A DNA stretch of 64,000 bases, taken from positions 1 to 64,000 of the forward strand of contig NZ_LXYI01000031.1 of NCBI RefSeq assembly GCF_001650875.1, in the 5' to 3' direction. Shown here piece after piece: positions 55,265 to 64,000 of the stretch. Position 1 is the first letter of the stretch. Every line of letters begins with the position of its first letter. The position numbers and the translations under genes are program-made. The stretch is from Sulfitobacter sp. EhC04. Its GTDB lineage: Bacteria; Pseudomonadota; Alphaproteobacteria; Rhodobacterales; Rhodobacteraceae. Below the pieces are notes generated by a model, which had not been told where the DNA came from, did not search any database, and saw only the letters and a list, made by a program, of their open reading frames with translations.

Positions 55265-55709
55265 GACCTCCTCCGGATCAACAAAACGCCGAGCTGACGG
55301 CTAAGGTTGCCAGCCCGGCGCTACTCGTCACTGTGCGGGAAACACCCGCGCACTGGTCAAACCACAAGCCCGGCCAAATACATTGTGACCCGGACTGAAC
55401 CCGCCGAAACCGGACTGATACGCCGGTTCTACGTGGTTCTGAAGTAAGCCACGTTTGGGTTGCAGAAAAGTTTCAAAAAAAATCTGAAATTGTTAAATTT
55501 TGAATAGGAGCCGCCGGACCATGTGGATCAATAAGGTGCCCCAGAACCCTGCGGATCAAGGATAAGGACGCGGTCGGAGCGCTTTACTTGGATATGACGA
55601 TGCACTCGCCGACGGCGGTGTCGGTTCTAAAACAGGGGTTTGATCCTGCACCGCCGCACCCGGTTCGAACAGGCCCACCAAACTCCTGCGGCGGCAGCCA
55701 CAGAAACTG
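55265..55709. other. 445-base region between DoxX and the anti-sigma gene
   Basis: The left half should hold the DoxX operon promoter on the minus strand. An AT-rich block (about 55458-55505, with a run of eight A) is followed on the plus strand by GGAG and a 14-codon open frame beginning at 55520. Nothing larger is supported. A TTCGAA near 55663 looks like a tRNA T-loop, but no cloverleaf can be built. Confidence 0.5.
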
Positions 55710-56402
55710 CTAGATTTCCTCGACCGTGCCGACAGCGCGGATTTCGCCTGTCGGGGCACCGTCAGGCGCGCCGCCGGGCGGTTCGTCAGAGATCGCAAGG
55801 GTCAGGCGGTCAATCTGCGCTGCAATTTCCGGCGGCAATTTCAGATGCGTCGCATCATCCGGCACCAGGCCAAGCGACAACGGTGCGGCATCGGGCAGCA
55901 GCGCCCAAAGCTCCAGCACACGCCCAGTCGGCGGGGCACCGGCAGTGCGGGTCACCGCGATACCCCCGCGGGATGGATCAAGCACCGCATAGACCTGCAA
56001 ATCGTCGATCGTACCGGTAAGCTGGGTGCCATAGATCGGGCCGGCCACGGTTGGCGCATCGGGCCGCAGCATCGGCATGGCAAGGACCGCCAGCATCGCC
56101 AGCGAAGCAAAGGTCAGCCCCTGCCAGACCCAGAGCCGCTGCATGAAAGGCACGCGGGCCTTGGGGAACAATGACCTGATCAGCGTCTTTTTGACCCGCG
56201 CAGGTGGTGCCACCGGCGCAATGTCATCGGTCAATGCAGCAAGGCGTTCCTGCCACGCGGCAACAGCACCGGCGAACAGGCCGTCGCGGCGCGCACGTTC
56301 GCGGGCCAGCGTCAGGTTTTCTCCTTCGGACAGGCCCAGCGCATATTCGGCGGCCAGGAACGCGTCTTCCTCTTCGGGTGTGGGGGGTGGCAGATCCGTC
56401 AT
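55710..56402 (-). CDS. anti-sigma factor (RskA type)
   Basis: A 230-residue protein with a cytoplasmic N-terminal part (EEDAFLAAEYALGLSEGE, the usual sigma-binding start), a membrane helix near 93-112 (LTFASLAMLAVLAMPML) and a periplasmic RskA C-terminal domain (VYAVLDPSRGGIAVTR, GRVLELWALLPD). It should hold the ECF sigma factor until an envelope signal releases it. The ATG at 56402 overlaps the sigma stop by four bases. Confidence 0.9.
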   Translation of the reverse strand: MTDLPPPTPEEEDAFLAAEYALGLSEGENLTLARERARRDGLFAGAVAAWQERLAALTDDIAPVAPPARVKKTLIRSLFPKARVPFMQRLWVWQGLTFASLAMLAVLAMPMLRPDAPTVAGPIYGTQLTGTIDDLQVYAVLDPSRGGIAVTRTAGAPPTGRVLELWALLPDAAPLSLGLVPDDATHLKLPPEIAAQIDRLTLAISDEPPGGAPDGAPTGEIRAVGTVEEI

Positions 56403-56941
56403 TGGCTCATGCACTCCCTGAGGGAGATCAGCCCACGTCTGAGCCAGGTCCGCATCGTATTGAGCGGCACTTTGAACCTTTCGGCCAGATCGGCATAGGT
56501 TTCGCCATCAAGATAGGCCCCACGAATGGCCGCGCTCCGGTCAGCCTCCATTGCATCCAGGCAGCCGGTCAGTTTGCTGGCCTCGGAGGCCGCGATGGCC
56601 GATTGTTCGGGCGACGGACCGGTCGCGACAAGCTCCATGCCCGGCGTGTCAATATCCTGATGGCCCTTCTTGCGCGCACGCAGCCTGTCAATGGACGTAT
56701 TCCGCGCGATGGTGATCAACCATGTCATCGGCGACAGGCCGTTCGCCTGATAGCGATCGGCGTTGTTCCAGACTTTGACAAAAGTATCCTGCATGGCGTC
56801 CTCTGCGGCGGCGCGTTTGTTCAACACACGCAGGCAAACACCAAAAAGTTTCGCACTGACACGATCATAAAGCTCTTCGAACGCTGCACGGTCCTTCAGG
56901 GCCACCTGTGCGATCAGGCGCTCTATCTCTTCGCGGTCCAT
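56399..56941 (-). CDS. ECF-family RNA polymerase sigma factor
   Basis: A 180-residue group 4 sigma factor. Region 2 is seen in FEELYDRVSAKLFGVCLRV, AMQDTFVKVWNNADRY and MTWLITIARNTSIDRLRA; region 4 in YLDGETYADLAERFKV and NTMRTWLRRGL. The ATG at 56941 was chosen since the 56-codon upstream frame is not conserved-looking and this start has GGAGA 13 bases before it. It is coupled to its anti-sigma factor; the regulon is not predictable from the window. Confidence 0.93.
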   Translation of the reverse strand: MDREEIERLIAQVALKDRAAFEELYDRVSAKLFGVCLRVLNKRAAAEDAMQDTFVKVWNNADRYQANGLSPMTWLITIARNTSIDRLRARKKGHQDIDTPGMELVATGPSPEQSAIAASEASKLTGCLDAMEADRSAAIRGAYLDGETYADLAERFKVPLNTMRTWLRRGLISLRECMSQ

Positions 56942-57208
56942 ATTCTTAATCGGTCTCCGCCCAGCGACAAACTTCAGGCGCGCGGAAAAAACCTCCCGCG
57001 CTAAAGGTAATCTGAGGCATTTGGCCCGTAAGTCAAACAGGCATTCCGCAAATCTTGCCCCTGCTCGCCCCTCATGCGCCCCATGGCAGACAGATACCGA
57101 CCCCGCCAATCGGGCGAGCTGGCCTTTGGCATTTTACAGAAGTTTACCCGGCACTGCATTCTGCGGTACGGGGGGATCAGGACGGTCAATCGAATCGGGA
57201 ATGCGACG

Positions 57209-58411
57209 ATGGGTGCTGCTGCACGATCCTCATACGATGTTGTGATAATTGGCGGTGCCATGCACGGGTCGGCGCTGGCCTGGTGGCTGACCCGAACGCC
57301 GGGCTTTGACGGCAGCATTCTGGTGGTGGAACGCGACCCCAGCTATGAGTTTGCATCGACCAGCCATACGAATTCCTGCATCCGGCAGCAATTCACCAAC
57401 GAGGCCAACATCCGCGTGTCACAGTTCGGCGCGGAATTTATCAAGAATTTCCGTGACTTCATGGGCGGTGACCCGGACGTGCCGCACCTGACCCTGCAAA
57501 GTTTCGGGTATCTTTATCTGGCCGATACGCCGGAATTCGCCAACACCCTGCATCAGGCCCAGCAAGTGCAGGCCGCGCTGGGTGCGCAGACCCGCCACAT
57601 GACGCGCGACCAGATCGCCGCCGCCTATCCTTTCTATGCCCTCGACGACATCATTGCGGGCAACCACAATACCGTGGACGAGGGGTATTTTGACGGCGGC
57701 ACCATGTTCGACTGGTTCAAGCGCATGGCCCGCCGCGCCGGGGTCGAATACATCCACGATGAAGTGACCGCGATGACCCTGAACGACAACAGGACCGAGG
57801 TGCAGAGCGTCACCCTGAAATCGGGCGTCACGCTGTCCTGCGGGACAGTGGTCAATGCCTCGGGCCCTCGCGCGCTTGCCACTGCAAGGATGGCCGGGTT
57901 GGACCTGCCGGTGTATCCCCGCAAGCGCTATTCCTTTGTTTTTGATGCCGCCCATCCGCTGGACCGGGACCTGCCGCTGACCATCGACCCTTCGGGCGTT
58001 CATGTGCGTTCCGAGGGGAAATATTACCTCGCCGGCTGCCCCCCGGATGACGACCCCGATGTGACCTATGACGATTTCGGCTTTGATCACAGTCTCTGGC
58101 TGGACAAGGTCTGGCCCGCCATCGCCACCCGCATTCCGGCGTTCGAAGAGGTCAAGGTGATCAATGAATGGGTCGGGCATTATGCCTATAACACCTTCGA
58201 CCAGAACGTGATTGTCGGCCCGCACCCCGTGCTGTCAAATTTCATCTTCGTGAACGGTTTTTCCGGCCATGGCCTGCAACAAGCTCCCGCCATCGGACGC
58301 GGGGTGGCGGAATGGATCACCTATCGCGAATACCGCAGCATTGACCTGAGCGCCTTTGCCTATGACCGCATCGGGGCACAGAAATCATTCCTCGAAAAAG
58401 CGATAATCTGA
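57209..58411 (+). CDS. FAD-dependent oxidoreductase (DAO family)
   Basis: A 400-residue flavoenzyme of the D-amino acid oxidase/sarcosine oxidase type. The dinucleotide-binding loop is DVVIIGGAMHGSALAWWL at residues 9-26, and the conserved end is NFIFVNGFSGHGLQQAPAIG. It likely oxidises a C-N bond of an amino acid or N-methylated compound. The ATG at 57209 puts the FAD loop at the N-terminus. The next gene follows after 34 bases, so they may act in one pathway. The substrate is unknown. Confidence 0.85.
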   Translation: MGAAARSSYDVVIIGGAMHGSALAWWLTRTPGFDGSILVVERDPSYEFASTSHTNSCIRQQFTNEANIRVSQFGAEFIKNFRDFMGGDPDVPHLTLQSFGYLYLADTPEFANTLHQAQQVQAALGAQTRHMTRDQIAAAYPFYALDDIIAGNHNTVDEGYFDGGTMFDWFKRMARRAGVEYIHDEVTAMTLNDNRTEVQSVTLKSGVTLSCGTVVNASGPRALATARMAGLDLPVYPRKRYSFVFDAAHPLDRDLPLTIDPSGVHVRSEGKYYLAGCPPDDDPDVTYDDFGFDHSLWLDKVWPAIATRIPAFEEVKVINEWVGHYAYNTFDQNVIVGPHPVLSNFIFVNGFSGHGLQQAPAIGRGVAEWITYREYRSIDLSAFAYDRIGAQKSFLEKAII

Positions 58412-58445
58412 ATATTGCTCCTCCGACCAACGAAAGGCCAATACC

Positions 58446-59288
58446 ATGAAATTCAAGAAACTTGTGCTGACAGGGGCTGCCGGGCGACTGGGGTCCTACC
58501 TGCGCGAACCGCTGTCGAAAATGTGTGACGAACTGCTGAGCACCGACATCGCCGAGGAGATCGGAACGCTCTATCCCGGTGAAAGCTACGTCCGCGCCGA
58601 TCTGGCAAAATTCGATGAGATCCACCCGCTACTGGAAGGTGCCGACATGGTGGTGCATTTCGGCGCAATCGTGGATGAAAAACCGTTTGAGGAACTGCTG
58701 GGGCCGAACTTCATCGGGTCCTACAACATCTGGGAAGCAGGCTATCAGCATGGCGTGCGCCGGATCGTCTATGCGTCTTCCATCCATGCGGTGGGCATGC
58801 ACAAGAAGCGCGATTTCATCGGCACCGATGCGCCGCACCGGCCCGACACTTTCTATGGCCTTGCCAAATGCTTCACCGAAGACCTGGGGTCGATGTACTG
58901 GGACAAACGCCAGTTGGAGAGCGTGCACCTGCGCATCCTGTCGGCCGCGCAGGTCAACAACGCGCGCGCGCTGGGGTCATGGCTGTCTTATGACGATCTG
59001 ATCCATCTGGTCACGCGGGCAATCGACACGCCCTCTGTCGGCTTTACCGTGATCTACGGCGTGTCCAACAACGACCGCGCGCCGGTGGACAACACAAATG
59101 CCGCCTTCCTGGGATACCGGCCCAAGGACAACGCAGAGCAATTCGCGCAAGAAGTTCTCGCCGACACCCCTGCCGCAGACCTGAATGACCCTGCCGAGAT
59201 GCTGCAAGGCGGACCTTTTGCCGCCGTCGATCTGGGCCAGAGCGGTCTGGCGCAGATGACCATCGTGGACGACCGCAAAAAGACCTGA
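58446..59288 (+). CDS. NAD(P)-dependent epimerase/dehydrogenase, uronate dehydrogenase-like
   Basis: A 280-residue short-chain dehydrogenase of the extended type. The nucleotide-binding loop is TGAAGRLGSYL at 9-19, the catalytic Ser is in YASSIHAVG, and the Tyr/Lys pair in FYGLAKCFTEDL. The closest pattern I recognise is uronate dehydrogenase, which oxidises glucuronate or galacturonate. The FAD partner upstream makes a different substrate possible. After the gene, GCGGATGCATCG/CGATGCATCCGC (59296-59322) forms a strong hairpin without a T-run. Confidence 0.78.
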   Translation: MKFKKLVLTGAAGRLGSYLREPLSKMCDELLSTDIAEEIGTLYPGESYVRADLAKFDEIHPLLEGADMVVHFGAIVDEKPFEELLGPNFIGSYNIWEAGYQHGVRRIVYASSIHAVGMHKKRDFIGTDAPHRPDTFYGLAKCFTEDLGSMYWDKRQLESVHLRILSAAQVNNARALGSWLSYDDLIHLVTRAIDTPSVGFTVIYGVSNNDRAPVDNTNAAFLGYRPKDNAEQFAQEVLADTPAADLNDPAEMLQGGPFAAVDLGQSGLAQMTIVDDRKKT

Positions 59289-59470
59289 CCCCCCGGCGGA
59301 TGCATCGCCCCGATGCATCCGCTGCACCAAAAACACAGGGTAACGGAAACAGTCCGCTCATTTTATTGAGATTTTTTCTCAAGTTGCCAAAATTCCGCCA
59401 CACTTCCCCGTAAGGTTGACAGTAAGCATGCGTGCACGCCGCGCTGGTATTAACTGTGGTGGAGAAACCG

Positions 59471-60448
59471 ATGAAAATTCTGGCAGTGGATGACGACCTG
59501 ATCATCTTGGAACTGCTGACGCAGTTCATTCAGGCTGTGGGTGACCACGAACTGGTGACAGCGGAATCGGGCAGCGAAGCACTGGACCTGCTGCGCGCAG
59601 AGGCGAAGGGGACTTTCGACTGTTTCATGCTCGACATCCAGATGCCGAACATGGACGGAATTGAACTGACCCGCCGCATCCGCATGATGTCGCGTTATGC
59701 CGACACGCCAGTTCTGATGCTGACCGCAATGGCGGACAAACGGTATATCGACGGCGCTTTCGCTGCGGGGGCCACGGACTATGTGACCAAACCCTTCGAA
59801 GTGGCCGAACTGCAGGCCCGGCTGGGTCTGGTCGCCGGCATGATCGAAGGGCGCCGGGCGCGCACGCGGAAAATCTTTGCCGCAAGTGCGGTAGGTGCGC
59901 AGGCAGGCTCGACCGCTGTTGAACTGCACGAGCCGATTTCCATCCATGATGTCGACAACGTCATCGAATACGTAGCGATGGAAAACTACGTGCAACAATT
60001 GACCCGCAATTCGCTGTTCGGATCATCCACTTTCGCCTTCACCATGCGCGAGATCGAGCAATATCACGCGGCGATGAGCCCGTTTGAGTTCTACAGCCTT
60101 ATCTCGGACATGGCCGAGATCATCTCGGACACCCTGCATGGACACCAGTTCCTGATGTCCTACGCGGGCAGCGGCACCTTCGTCTGCATTACCGAAAGCG
60201 GCTGGCGCCCTGACATGGGCAGGCTTGTCGATGCCGTGAACCTGTCGCTGGCGCGCACGGAGCTATACAACAACGCGGGCGAACGGCTGCATCCTCGGGT
60301 TTCGGGGGGTGACGTTGTCCGCCTGATCTGGAAAAGCGGTGCCGCCGTCATGGATGCGCTGGCAACGGCGCATGCGACAGCAGAGGCCGCCAGCGCGGCC
60401 CATGGCAAGTCGCAGACCGATTACTGGAACATGGGACAGATTGCATGA
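59471..60448 (+). CDS. response regulator with unusual C-terminal domain
   Basis: A 325-residue protein. The receiver domain (1-120) is complete: Asp7/Asp8 (VDDDL), phospho-acceptor Asp55 (MLDIQMPNMDG), Thr in MLTAMAD, and the Lys of YVTKPFE. After a linker, residues of about 165-300 have the layout of a nucleotide cyclase (GGDEF) domain, but the place of the GGDEF loop is taken by SYAGSGTFVCI, so it should not make cyclic di-GMP. This second-domain call is an inference from pattern. It is followed by an overlapping Hpt gene, which suggests a phosphorelay. The ATG at 59471 has GGAGA upstream. Confidence 0.8.
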   Translation: MKILAVDDDLIILELLTQFIQAVGDHELVTAESGSEALDLLRAEAKGTFDCFMLDIQMPNMDGIELTRRIRMMSRYADTPVLMLTAMADKRYIDGAFAAGATDYVTKPFEVAELQARLGLVAGMIEGRRARTRKIFAASAVGAQAGSTAVELHEPISIHDVDNVIEYVAMENYVQQLTRNSLFGSSTFAFTMREIEQYHAAMSPFEFYSLISDMAEIISDTLHGHQFLMSYAGSGTFVCITESGWRPDMGRLVDAVNLSLARTELYNNAGERLHPRVSGGDVVRLIWKSGAAVMDALATAHATAEAASAAHGKSQTDYWNMGQIA

Positions 60449-60804
60449 AAGACATGGTCGATGAACTTCCCGGTCTGGCCAAAGTCAGGACCCGGTTTCT
60501 GGAAATGCTGGTGGACCGCCAGGCCCTTATTGCGGAACACGCATTAAGCGCATGGGAAGGCGAGACCCTGCAAGACATCAACGGCAACCTGGAGGCGGCA
60601 AAAGCCATCCTGCACCAGATTGCAGGCACTGCCGGCTCGCTCGGGTTTTCCGACCTCGGGGTTGCGGCACGGTCCTGCGAGAGCGAAGTCATTGCACATC
60701 TCGAAGGCCCGGATGCAGATCTGGCGATCTGCCCCGGCGAAATCATCTATCACATGGACCTTTTCGTGAAGCAGTGTGAGGAAACGCTGAACACATTGGC
60801 CTGA
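60445..60804 (+). CDS. Hpt (histidine phosphotransfer) protein
   Basis: A 119-residue protein with an Hpt domain. The phosphorylated histidine is His57 in LHQIAGTAGSLGFSDLG. It should pass phosphate between receiver domains. It overlaps the receiver gene by four bases (ATGA, 60445-60448), so the two are coupled, and the kinase genes are a few hundred bases away on the other strand. Confidence 0.85.
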   Translation: MKDMVDELPGLAKVRTRFLEMLVDRQALIAEHALSAWEGETLQDINGNLEAAKAILHQIAGTAGSLGFSDLGVAARSCESEVIAHLEGPDADLAICPGEIIYHMDLFVKQCEETLNTLA

Positions 60805-60901
60805 CATCCATCAGGCTGCGCTCAGATTGCAACAGAACATCCCTCCCTCCCCGGTTGCGTCTGCATCCGGGGCTTTTTTGCCTGGGGTCGTGTCTGAGTG
60901 A

Positions 60902-61270
60902 TTACTTGCGGATCGCGCTCTTGATCTGGTCGGCCAGTGACATGGGGTCGAAGGGCTTGCTGATCACATCGGCAGCGCCAACATTGCGCAACTCCTCGAT
61001 CTCGGCATGTTGGGCACGGGCTGTCATGAAAATCGCGGGCACATTGGCCAGATGCGGCAGCTTGCGCATTTCCTCAAGCGTCTGACGACCGGTCATGCCC
61101 GGCATCATCATATCGAGCAGAATGACATCAGGGGTATAGTCCTGCACCCGCGCCAGGGCGTCCTCGCCACATTCGCACTGGATCACGTCGAAATCCCCCG
61201 CAAGGTCCAAAGACATCTTGGCAATTTCGCGAATGTCCGCATCGTCTTCTACGTGAATAAGTTTGAGCAT
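60902..61270 (-). CDS. single-domain response regulator (CheY type)
   Basis: A 122-residue receiver without an output domain. Asp9/Asp10 (VEDDADI), Asp53 (VILLDMMMPG), Thr in FMTARAQ and Lys in VISKPFDP are all present. It starts 13 bases after the histidine kinase gene stop and is probably its partner, or a shuttle to the Hpt protein encoded next door. Confidence 0.92.
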   Translation of the reverse strand: MLKLIHVEDDADIREIAKMSLDLAGDFDVIQCECGEDALARVQDYTPDVILLDMMMPGMTGRQTLEEMRKLPHLANVPAIFMTARAQHAEIEELRNVGAADVISKPFDPMSLADQIKSAIRK

Positions 61271-61283
61271 CGGGGACTCTCTG

Positions 61284-62942
61284 TCAGGAGGCGCTGCGCA
61301 TCTTTACGACATTATCCGCAGGGGTGCTTTCCATATTGGCTTCGGTTTTAGGCAGTACGAAATAGAATGTCGTTCCTATTCCCTCTGTCGTCTCGAATCC
61401 TATATTGCCACCTAACCCCTCTACAATAGCTTTACAGATGCTCAGGCCCAATCCGGTGCCACCTTTTGCAGATCGGTTCGAATTTTCCATATCCGCAAAG
61501 CGTTCAAAGACCTTGTGCTGGTCCTTGATGGGAATTCCGGTGCCCTGATCCTTCACCGCGACCCGCACCGAATCGCCCTGATCCTCGATCACAATCCGAA
61601 CCGCGCTGCCTGACTTGGAAAACTTGCAGGCGTTGGACAGGAAATTGTTGAGGACCTGAATGATCCTGTTCGGGTCGGTATTGATCCAGATCGGGGAATC
61701 GTCGCTGTTGCTTTCGACCTTCACCGCAAAGCGTTTCTGCATCGTGACATTCGCGTTCTTTGTTTCTGTGACCAGATCGGTGAGGTTCACGTCGCGTCGG
61801 TCGAACTCCATCCGCCCGGCAGCGATCTTTTCCAGGTCGAGAATGTCATTGATGATCAGCACCAGCCTGTCGGCGTTGCGGTGCGCGATTTCCAGCATGC
61901 TCACCGCCTTGTCGGGCAATTCCCCGGCAGCGCGGGACAACAACAGGCCCATCGCCCCCTTGATCGACGTCAGCGGAGAGCGCAGTTCGTGGCTTACCGT
62001 CGAAATGAAATCCGACTTGCGCTGCTCTTCGGAGACGCGTTTTGACATGTCCGCCATCACGACCATGAAGCGGCCCTTGAGCGTGCCGACCTTCAGACGG
62101 GTGATGCCGATGTGAAAGGGCTTGCCGCAATACTCCGTCTCGAATTGAGCGTTGTCCGCGCCAGTGCTGCGCATCTCGCGGCAGGTTGCCACGATGCTGC
62201 CGACACCATCCACTCCCTTGAGCTGGGACAGCGGAATCAACTGTTCAGCCGCCCGTCGCAGCCCAAGACGGCCAAGAGCCACCTTGTTCATGTAGGTCGC
62301 GGCCATCATCTCGCAATCGACGATCCAGATATCTTCCTTCATTTCATCCGTCACCTGCGCAATATCGCGCGCGGCCAGCAATTCATGGGTCTGCGTGACA
62401 TCCGTGCGGGCAGAGATCGACCCGATCCAATTGCCTTTCAGATCATAGATCGGGCGGACCGTCGTATGGGTAAAAAAGACCGAGCCATCCTTGCGGCGGA
62501 TCGGTGTCTCGCCGCTCCAGCTCTTGCCCGTGCTCAACAGCAAATGGATCGTGGGGGCCAGTTTCTGATTTTCGTCGCAGTACAGTTTATGCATGGACGT
62601 GCCGATCAGTTCTTCCTTGCTATATCCGGTTGCCTCAAGGAAACGGTCATTCACTTCGATCAGGTTGGTGCTTCTGTCGACGACATTAACAATCGCGTGT
62701 TCATTCAGGACGTCGATACGCTGGCCCAGGGCCAATGATTGCTTGTCCGTTACAAATCGCGCACGGCGGACGCCCAAATAGGCCGGCAAAAGGGCCGCAA
62801 TTGCAACGGTGCCCAACACCGGAACCACATCGGCCGCCGAGCCAGAGAGCACGGCACTGGATGCAAGATACCACCCCAATGCCGCTGCACCACCAAGTGA
62901 CAAGCTATTGAATGTATTCAATTTCGTTTCAGACGAACGCAT
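61284..62942 (-). CDS. PAS-containing sensor histidine kinase
   Basis: A 552-residue membrane kinase. Two hydrophobic segments lie at about 14-35 and 40-58. A PAS domain covers about 78-185 (VIEVNDRFLEATGYSKEEL-type pattern), a second PAS-like region about 195-300, then the dimerisation helix with His318 (VSHELRSPLTSIKG), and the ATPase domain (NFLSNACKFSKSG, DQGTGIP, GTGLGLSICKAIVEGLGG). It is followed by a single receiver gene. The signal is unknown. Confidence 0.92.
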   Translation of the reverse strand: MRSSETKLNTFNSLSLGGAAALGWYLASSAVLSGSAADVVPVLGTVAIAALLPAYLGVRRARFVTDKQSLALGQRIDVLNEHAIVNVVDRSTNLIEVNDRFLEATGYSKEELIGTSMHKLYCDENQKLAPTIHLLLSTGKSWSGETPIRRKDGSVFFTHTTVRPIYDLKGNWIGSISARTDVTQTHELLAARDIAQVTDEMKEDIWIVDCEMMAATYMNKVALGRLGLRRAAEQLIPLSQLKGVDGVGSIVATCREMRSTGADNAQFETEYCGKPFHIGITRLKVGTLKGRFMVVMADMSKRVSEEQRKSDFISTVSHELRSPLTSIKGAMGLLLSRAAGELPDKAVSMLEIAHRNADRLVLIINDILDLEKIAAGRMEFDRRDVNLTDLVTETKNANVTMQKRFAVKVESNSDDSPIWINTDPNRIIQVLNNFLSNACKFSKSGSAVRIVIEDQGDSVRVAVKDQGTGIPIKDQHKVFERFADMENSNRSAKGGTGLGLSICKAIVEGLGGNIGFETTEGIGTTFYFVLPKTEANMESTPADNVVKMRSAS

Positions 62943-63076
62943 AAATTTGCCTCGAACTTTCTTCCAATCAAGCCGTCTTGCGACATGACGGCATCAACCG
63001 TGAGAAACTCATGCCGCAATAACCTGTCATAAATATGGCAAATTCGAACAAGATTCTCATCACCATATTGGCCGCG

Positions 63077-64000
63077 TCACGACGCCTGGGTCTGATGCCC
63101 CACGACATGCTCGGCGATCGTCTCCAGTTCTGCCCGCGATTTCACCAGATTTGCACAGACCCTGCGGTCCTGCGCCCGTTGGCCATCCGAAGACAATCCG
63201 AGAATGCGAACAGGATAGGGAAGCTCTTCGATCTCGTCCAGCAGGCCTATCGCGTCCCCGTCAGGAAGCGACCAGTCAAGGATGATGACGTCCAGCCGCT
63301 CACATTCCTCCATTACGGCGCGTGCCTGCGCGATGCTCTTCACGTGCCGGATGTTTGCGATCTCGCAAAGACCCGATTGCAGGACCTCGGCGAAATCCTG
63401 GTCGTCTTCCACATGCAGAACGTTCAGCTTTGCCGACATCCGCTTGCGGACGGCCTTTTGGACCGGGGGTGTTTCCACCGGTATTTGCCGATCGAGCGGA
63501 TAGGTGAACCAGAACACCGTCACGCCATGCCCTGTGCTTTCAAAACCGATATCGCCGTCATGCCGCCGGACAATCCGTTTCGCTATGTTCAGGCCCAGCC
63601 CGGTGCCCCCCTTGGTCCGGGTGTCCGAACTGTCCGCCTGCGTAAAGGCATCGAATATCCGGTGACGGAAACTCTCCGGTATTGCCGGCCCGGTGTTCTG
63701 AACATAGACGATCACCTGTTCGGAGACGATCTCGGCCTTGATCAGCACCTGCGTTCCCGCGTTCGAGTATTTACATGCGTTGGAAATCAGATTGGCAAGG
63801 ACCTGCCGGGTGCGTCCGACATCCGCTGACACATCGAGAGGTTCGGCAGGCAGGTCCACCGTAAGGGTGTTCTTGTGCGCCAGCGCGTAGGGGGCCAGTT
63901 CCTCGACCGTCGCATGAATGACTTCATTCATCGTGATGCGCTGAAAATCAAAGGTAATTTCGCCGGAGGAAATCTTTTCCAGGTCCAGGATGTCGTTCAC
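63077..64000 (-). CDS. hybrid histidine kinase, C-terminal part (5' end outside window)
   Basis: The frame is open to the window edge, so about 307 C-terminal residues are seen. An ATPase domain comes first ([30 protein letters not shown]), then a receiver from about 190 ([10 protein letters not shown], Asp in [13 protein letters not shown]). The receiver is variant after the acceptor site: the usual Thr and Lys segments read LGLSSDG and LVKSRAEL. Directly at the edge, [11 protein letters not shown] belongs to the dimerisation helix. It lies 134 bases upstream of the PAS kinase and is in the same direction. Confidence 0.85.
   Translation of the reverse strand: MNDILDLEKISSGEITFDFQRITMNEVIHATVEELAPYALAHKNTLTVDLPAEPLDVSADVGRTRQVLANLISNACKYSNAGTQVLIKAEIVSEQVIVYVQNTGPAIPESFRHRIFDAFTQADSSDTRTKGGTGLGLNIAKRIVRRHDGDIGFESTGHGVTVFWFTYPLDRQIPVETPPVQKAVRKRMSAKLNVLHVEDDQDFAEVLQSGLCEIANIRHVKSIAQARAVMEECERLDVIILDWSLPDGDAIGLLDEIEELPYPVRILGLSSDGQRAQDRRVCANLVKSRAELETIAEHVVGHQTQAS

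Noticed and set aside
55640..55680. tRNA-like GGTTCGAAC followed by a CCACCA-like end
   Set aside because: The bases around it do not form a T stem, and no acceptor, D or anticodon arms can be drawn upstream.

Overview
The window reads as a chromosomal segment of an alphaproteobacterium of the order Rhodobacterales (Roseobacter group). This is inferred from the high GC content, a Tad pilus locus of the roseobacter layout, the ruvCAB-ybgC-tolQRAB-pal-cpoB-tilS-ftsH order, formate-tetrahydrofolate ligase next to folD, and small families such as DUF1127, DUF484 and DUF2306. No rRNA, tRNA, CRISPR array, prophage or intact insertion sequence was found. About 62 protein genes are supported. Two are cut by the window edges: topA at the left and a histidine kinase/receiver protein at the right.

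Layout. 1-3.3 kb: the topA 3' end, an L,D-transpeptidase, a two-subunit 3-oxoacid CoA-transferase with a coupled small acetyltransferase, then a repeat carrying a fragment of a second acetyltransferase gene. 3.3-4.1 kb: a lytic transglycosylase. 4.5-16.7 kb: a Tad/Flp pilus locus in the order two Flp pilins, cpaB, cpaC secretin, OmpA-like lipoprotein, cpaE, cpaF, tadB, tadC, two TPR lipoproteins, prepilin peptidase, AAA ATPase. 16.9-20.5 kb: a ligase-associated DEXH helicase and the PdeM phosphoesterase, separated by a decayed stretch that includes an apparent DNA-methylase remnant. 20.6-25.8 kb: a thioesterase, a LytTR regulator divergent from a DUF2306 membrane protein, folD, fhs, a tandem 102-bp palindromic repeat, and a MOSC protein. 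25.9-37.9 kb, all on the minus strand: ruvC-ruvA-ruvB-unknown-ybgC-tolQ-tolR-tolA-tolB-pal-cpoB-tilS-ftsH, covering recombination, envelope integrity, tRNA modification and membrane proteolysis.

38-49 kb: a DUF1127 protein, an MFS-MATE-prmA operon, priA, a transaldolase-family aldolase, DUF484-xerC, a triple paired-palindrome array, and meaB. 49-52 kb: hrpB, with a short tandem repeat running across its 3' end. 51.7-55.3 kb: a minus-strand cluster of DoxX, an M19 dipeptidase-like protein lacking the usual HxD zinc ligands, an unrecognised 547-residue protein, and a DUF3726-like protein. 55.7-56.9 kb: an ECF sigma factor and its anti-sigma factor. 57.2-59.3 kb: a FAD oxidoreductase and a uronate-dehydrogenase-like protein. 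59.5-64 kb: a signalling cluster of a receiver protein with an odd C-terminal domain, an Hpt protein, a single-domain receiver, a PAS histidine kinase and a kinase/receiver fragment.

The most unusual non-coding content is a family of paired palindromes (five copies in two places) whose stems vary in a compensated way, a tandem palindromic 102-bp unit, and two gene remnants. The most promising little-described protein content is the M19-like/547-aa/DUF3726 cluster and the receiver-Hpt phosphorelay.
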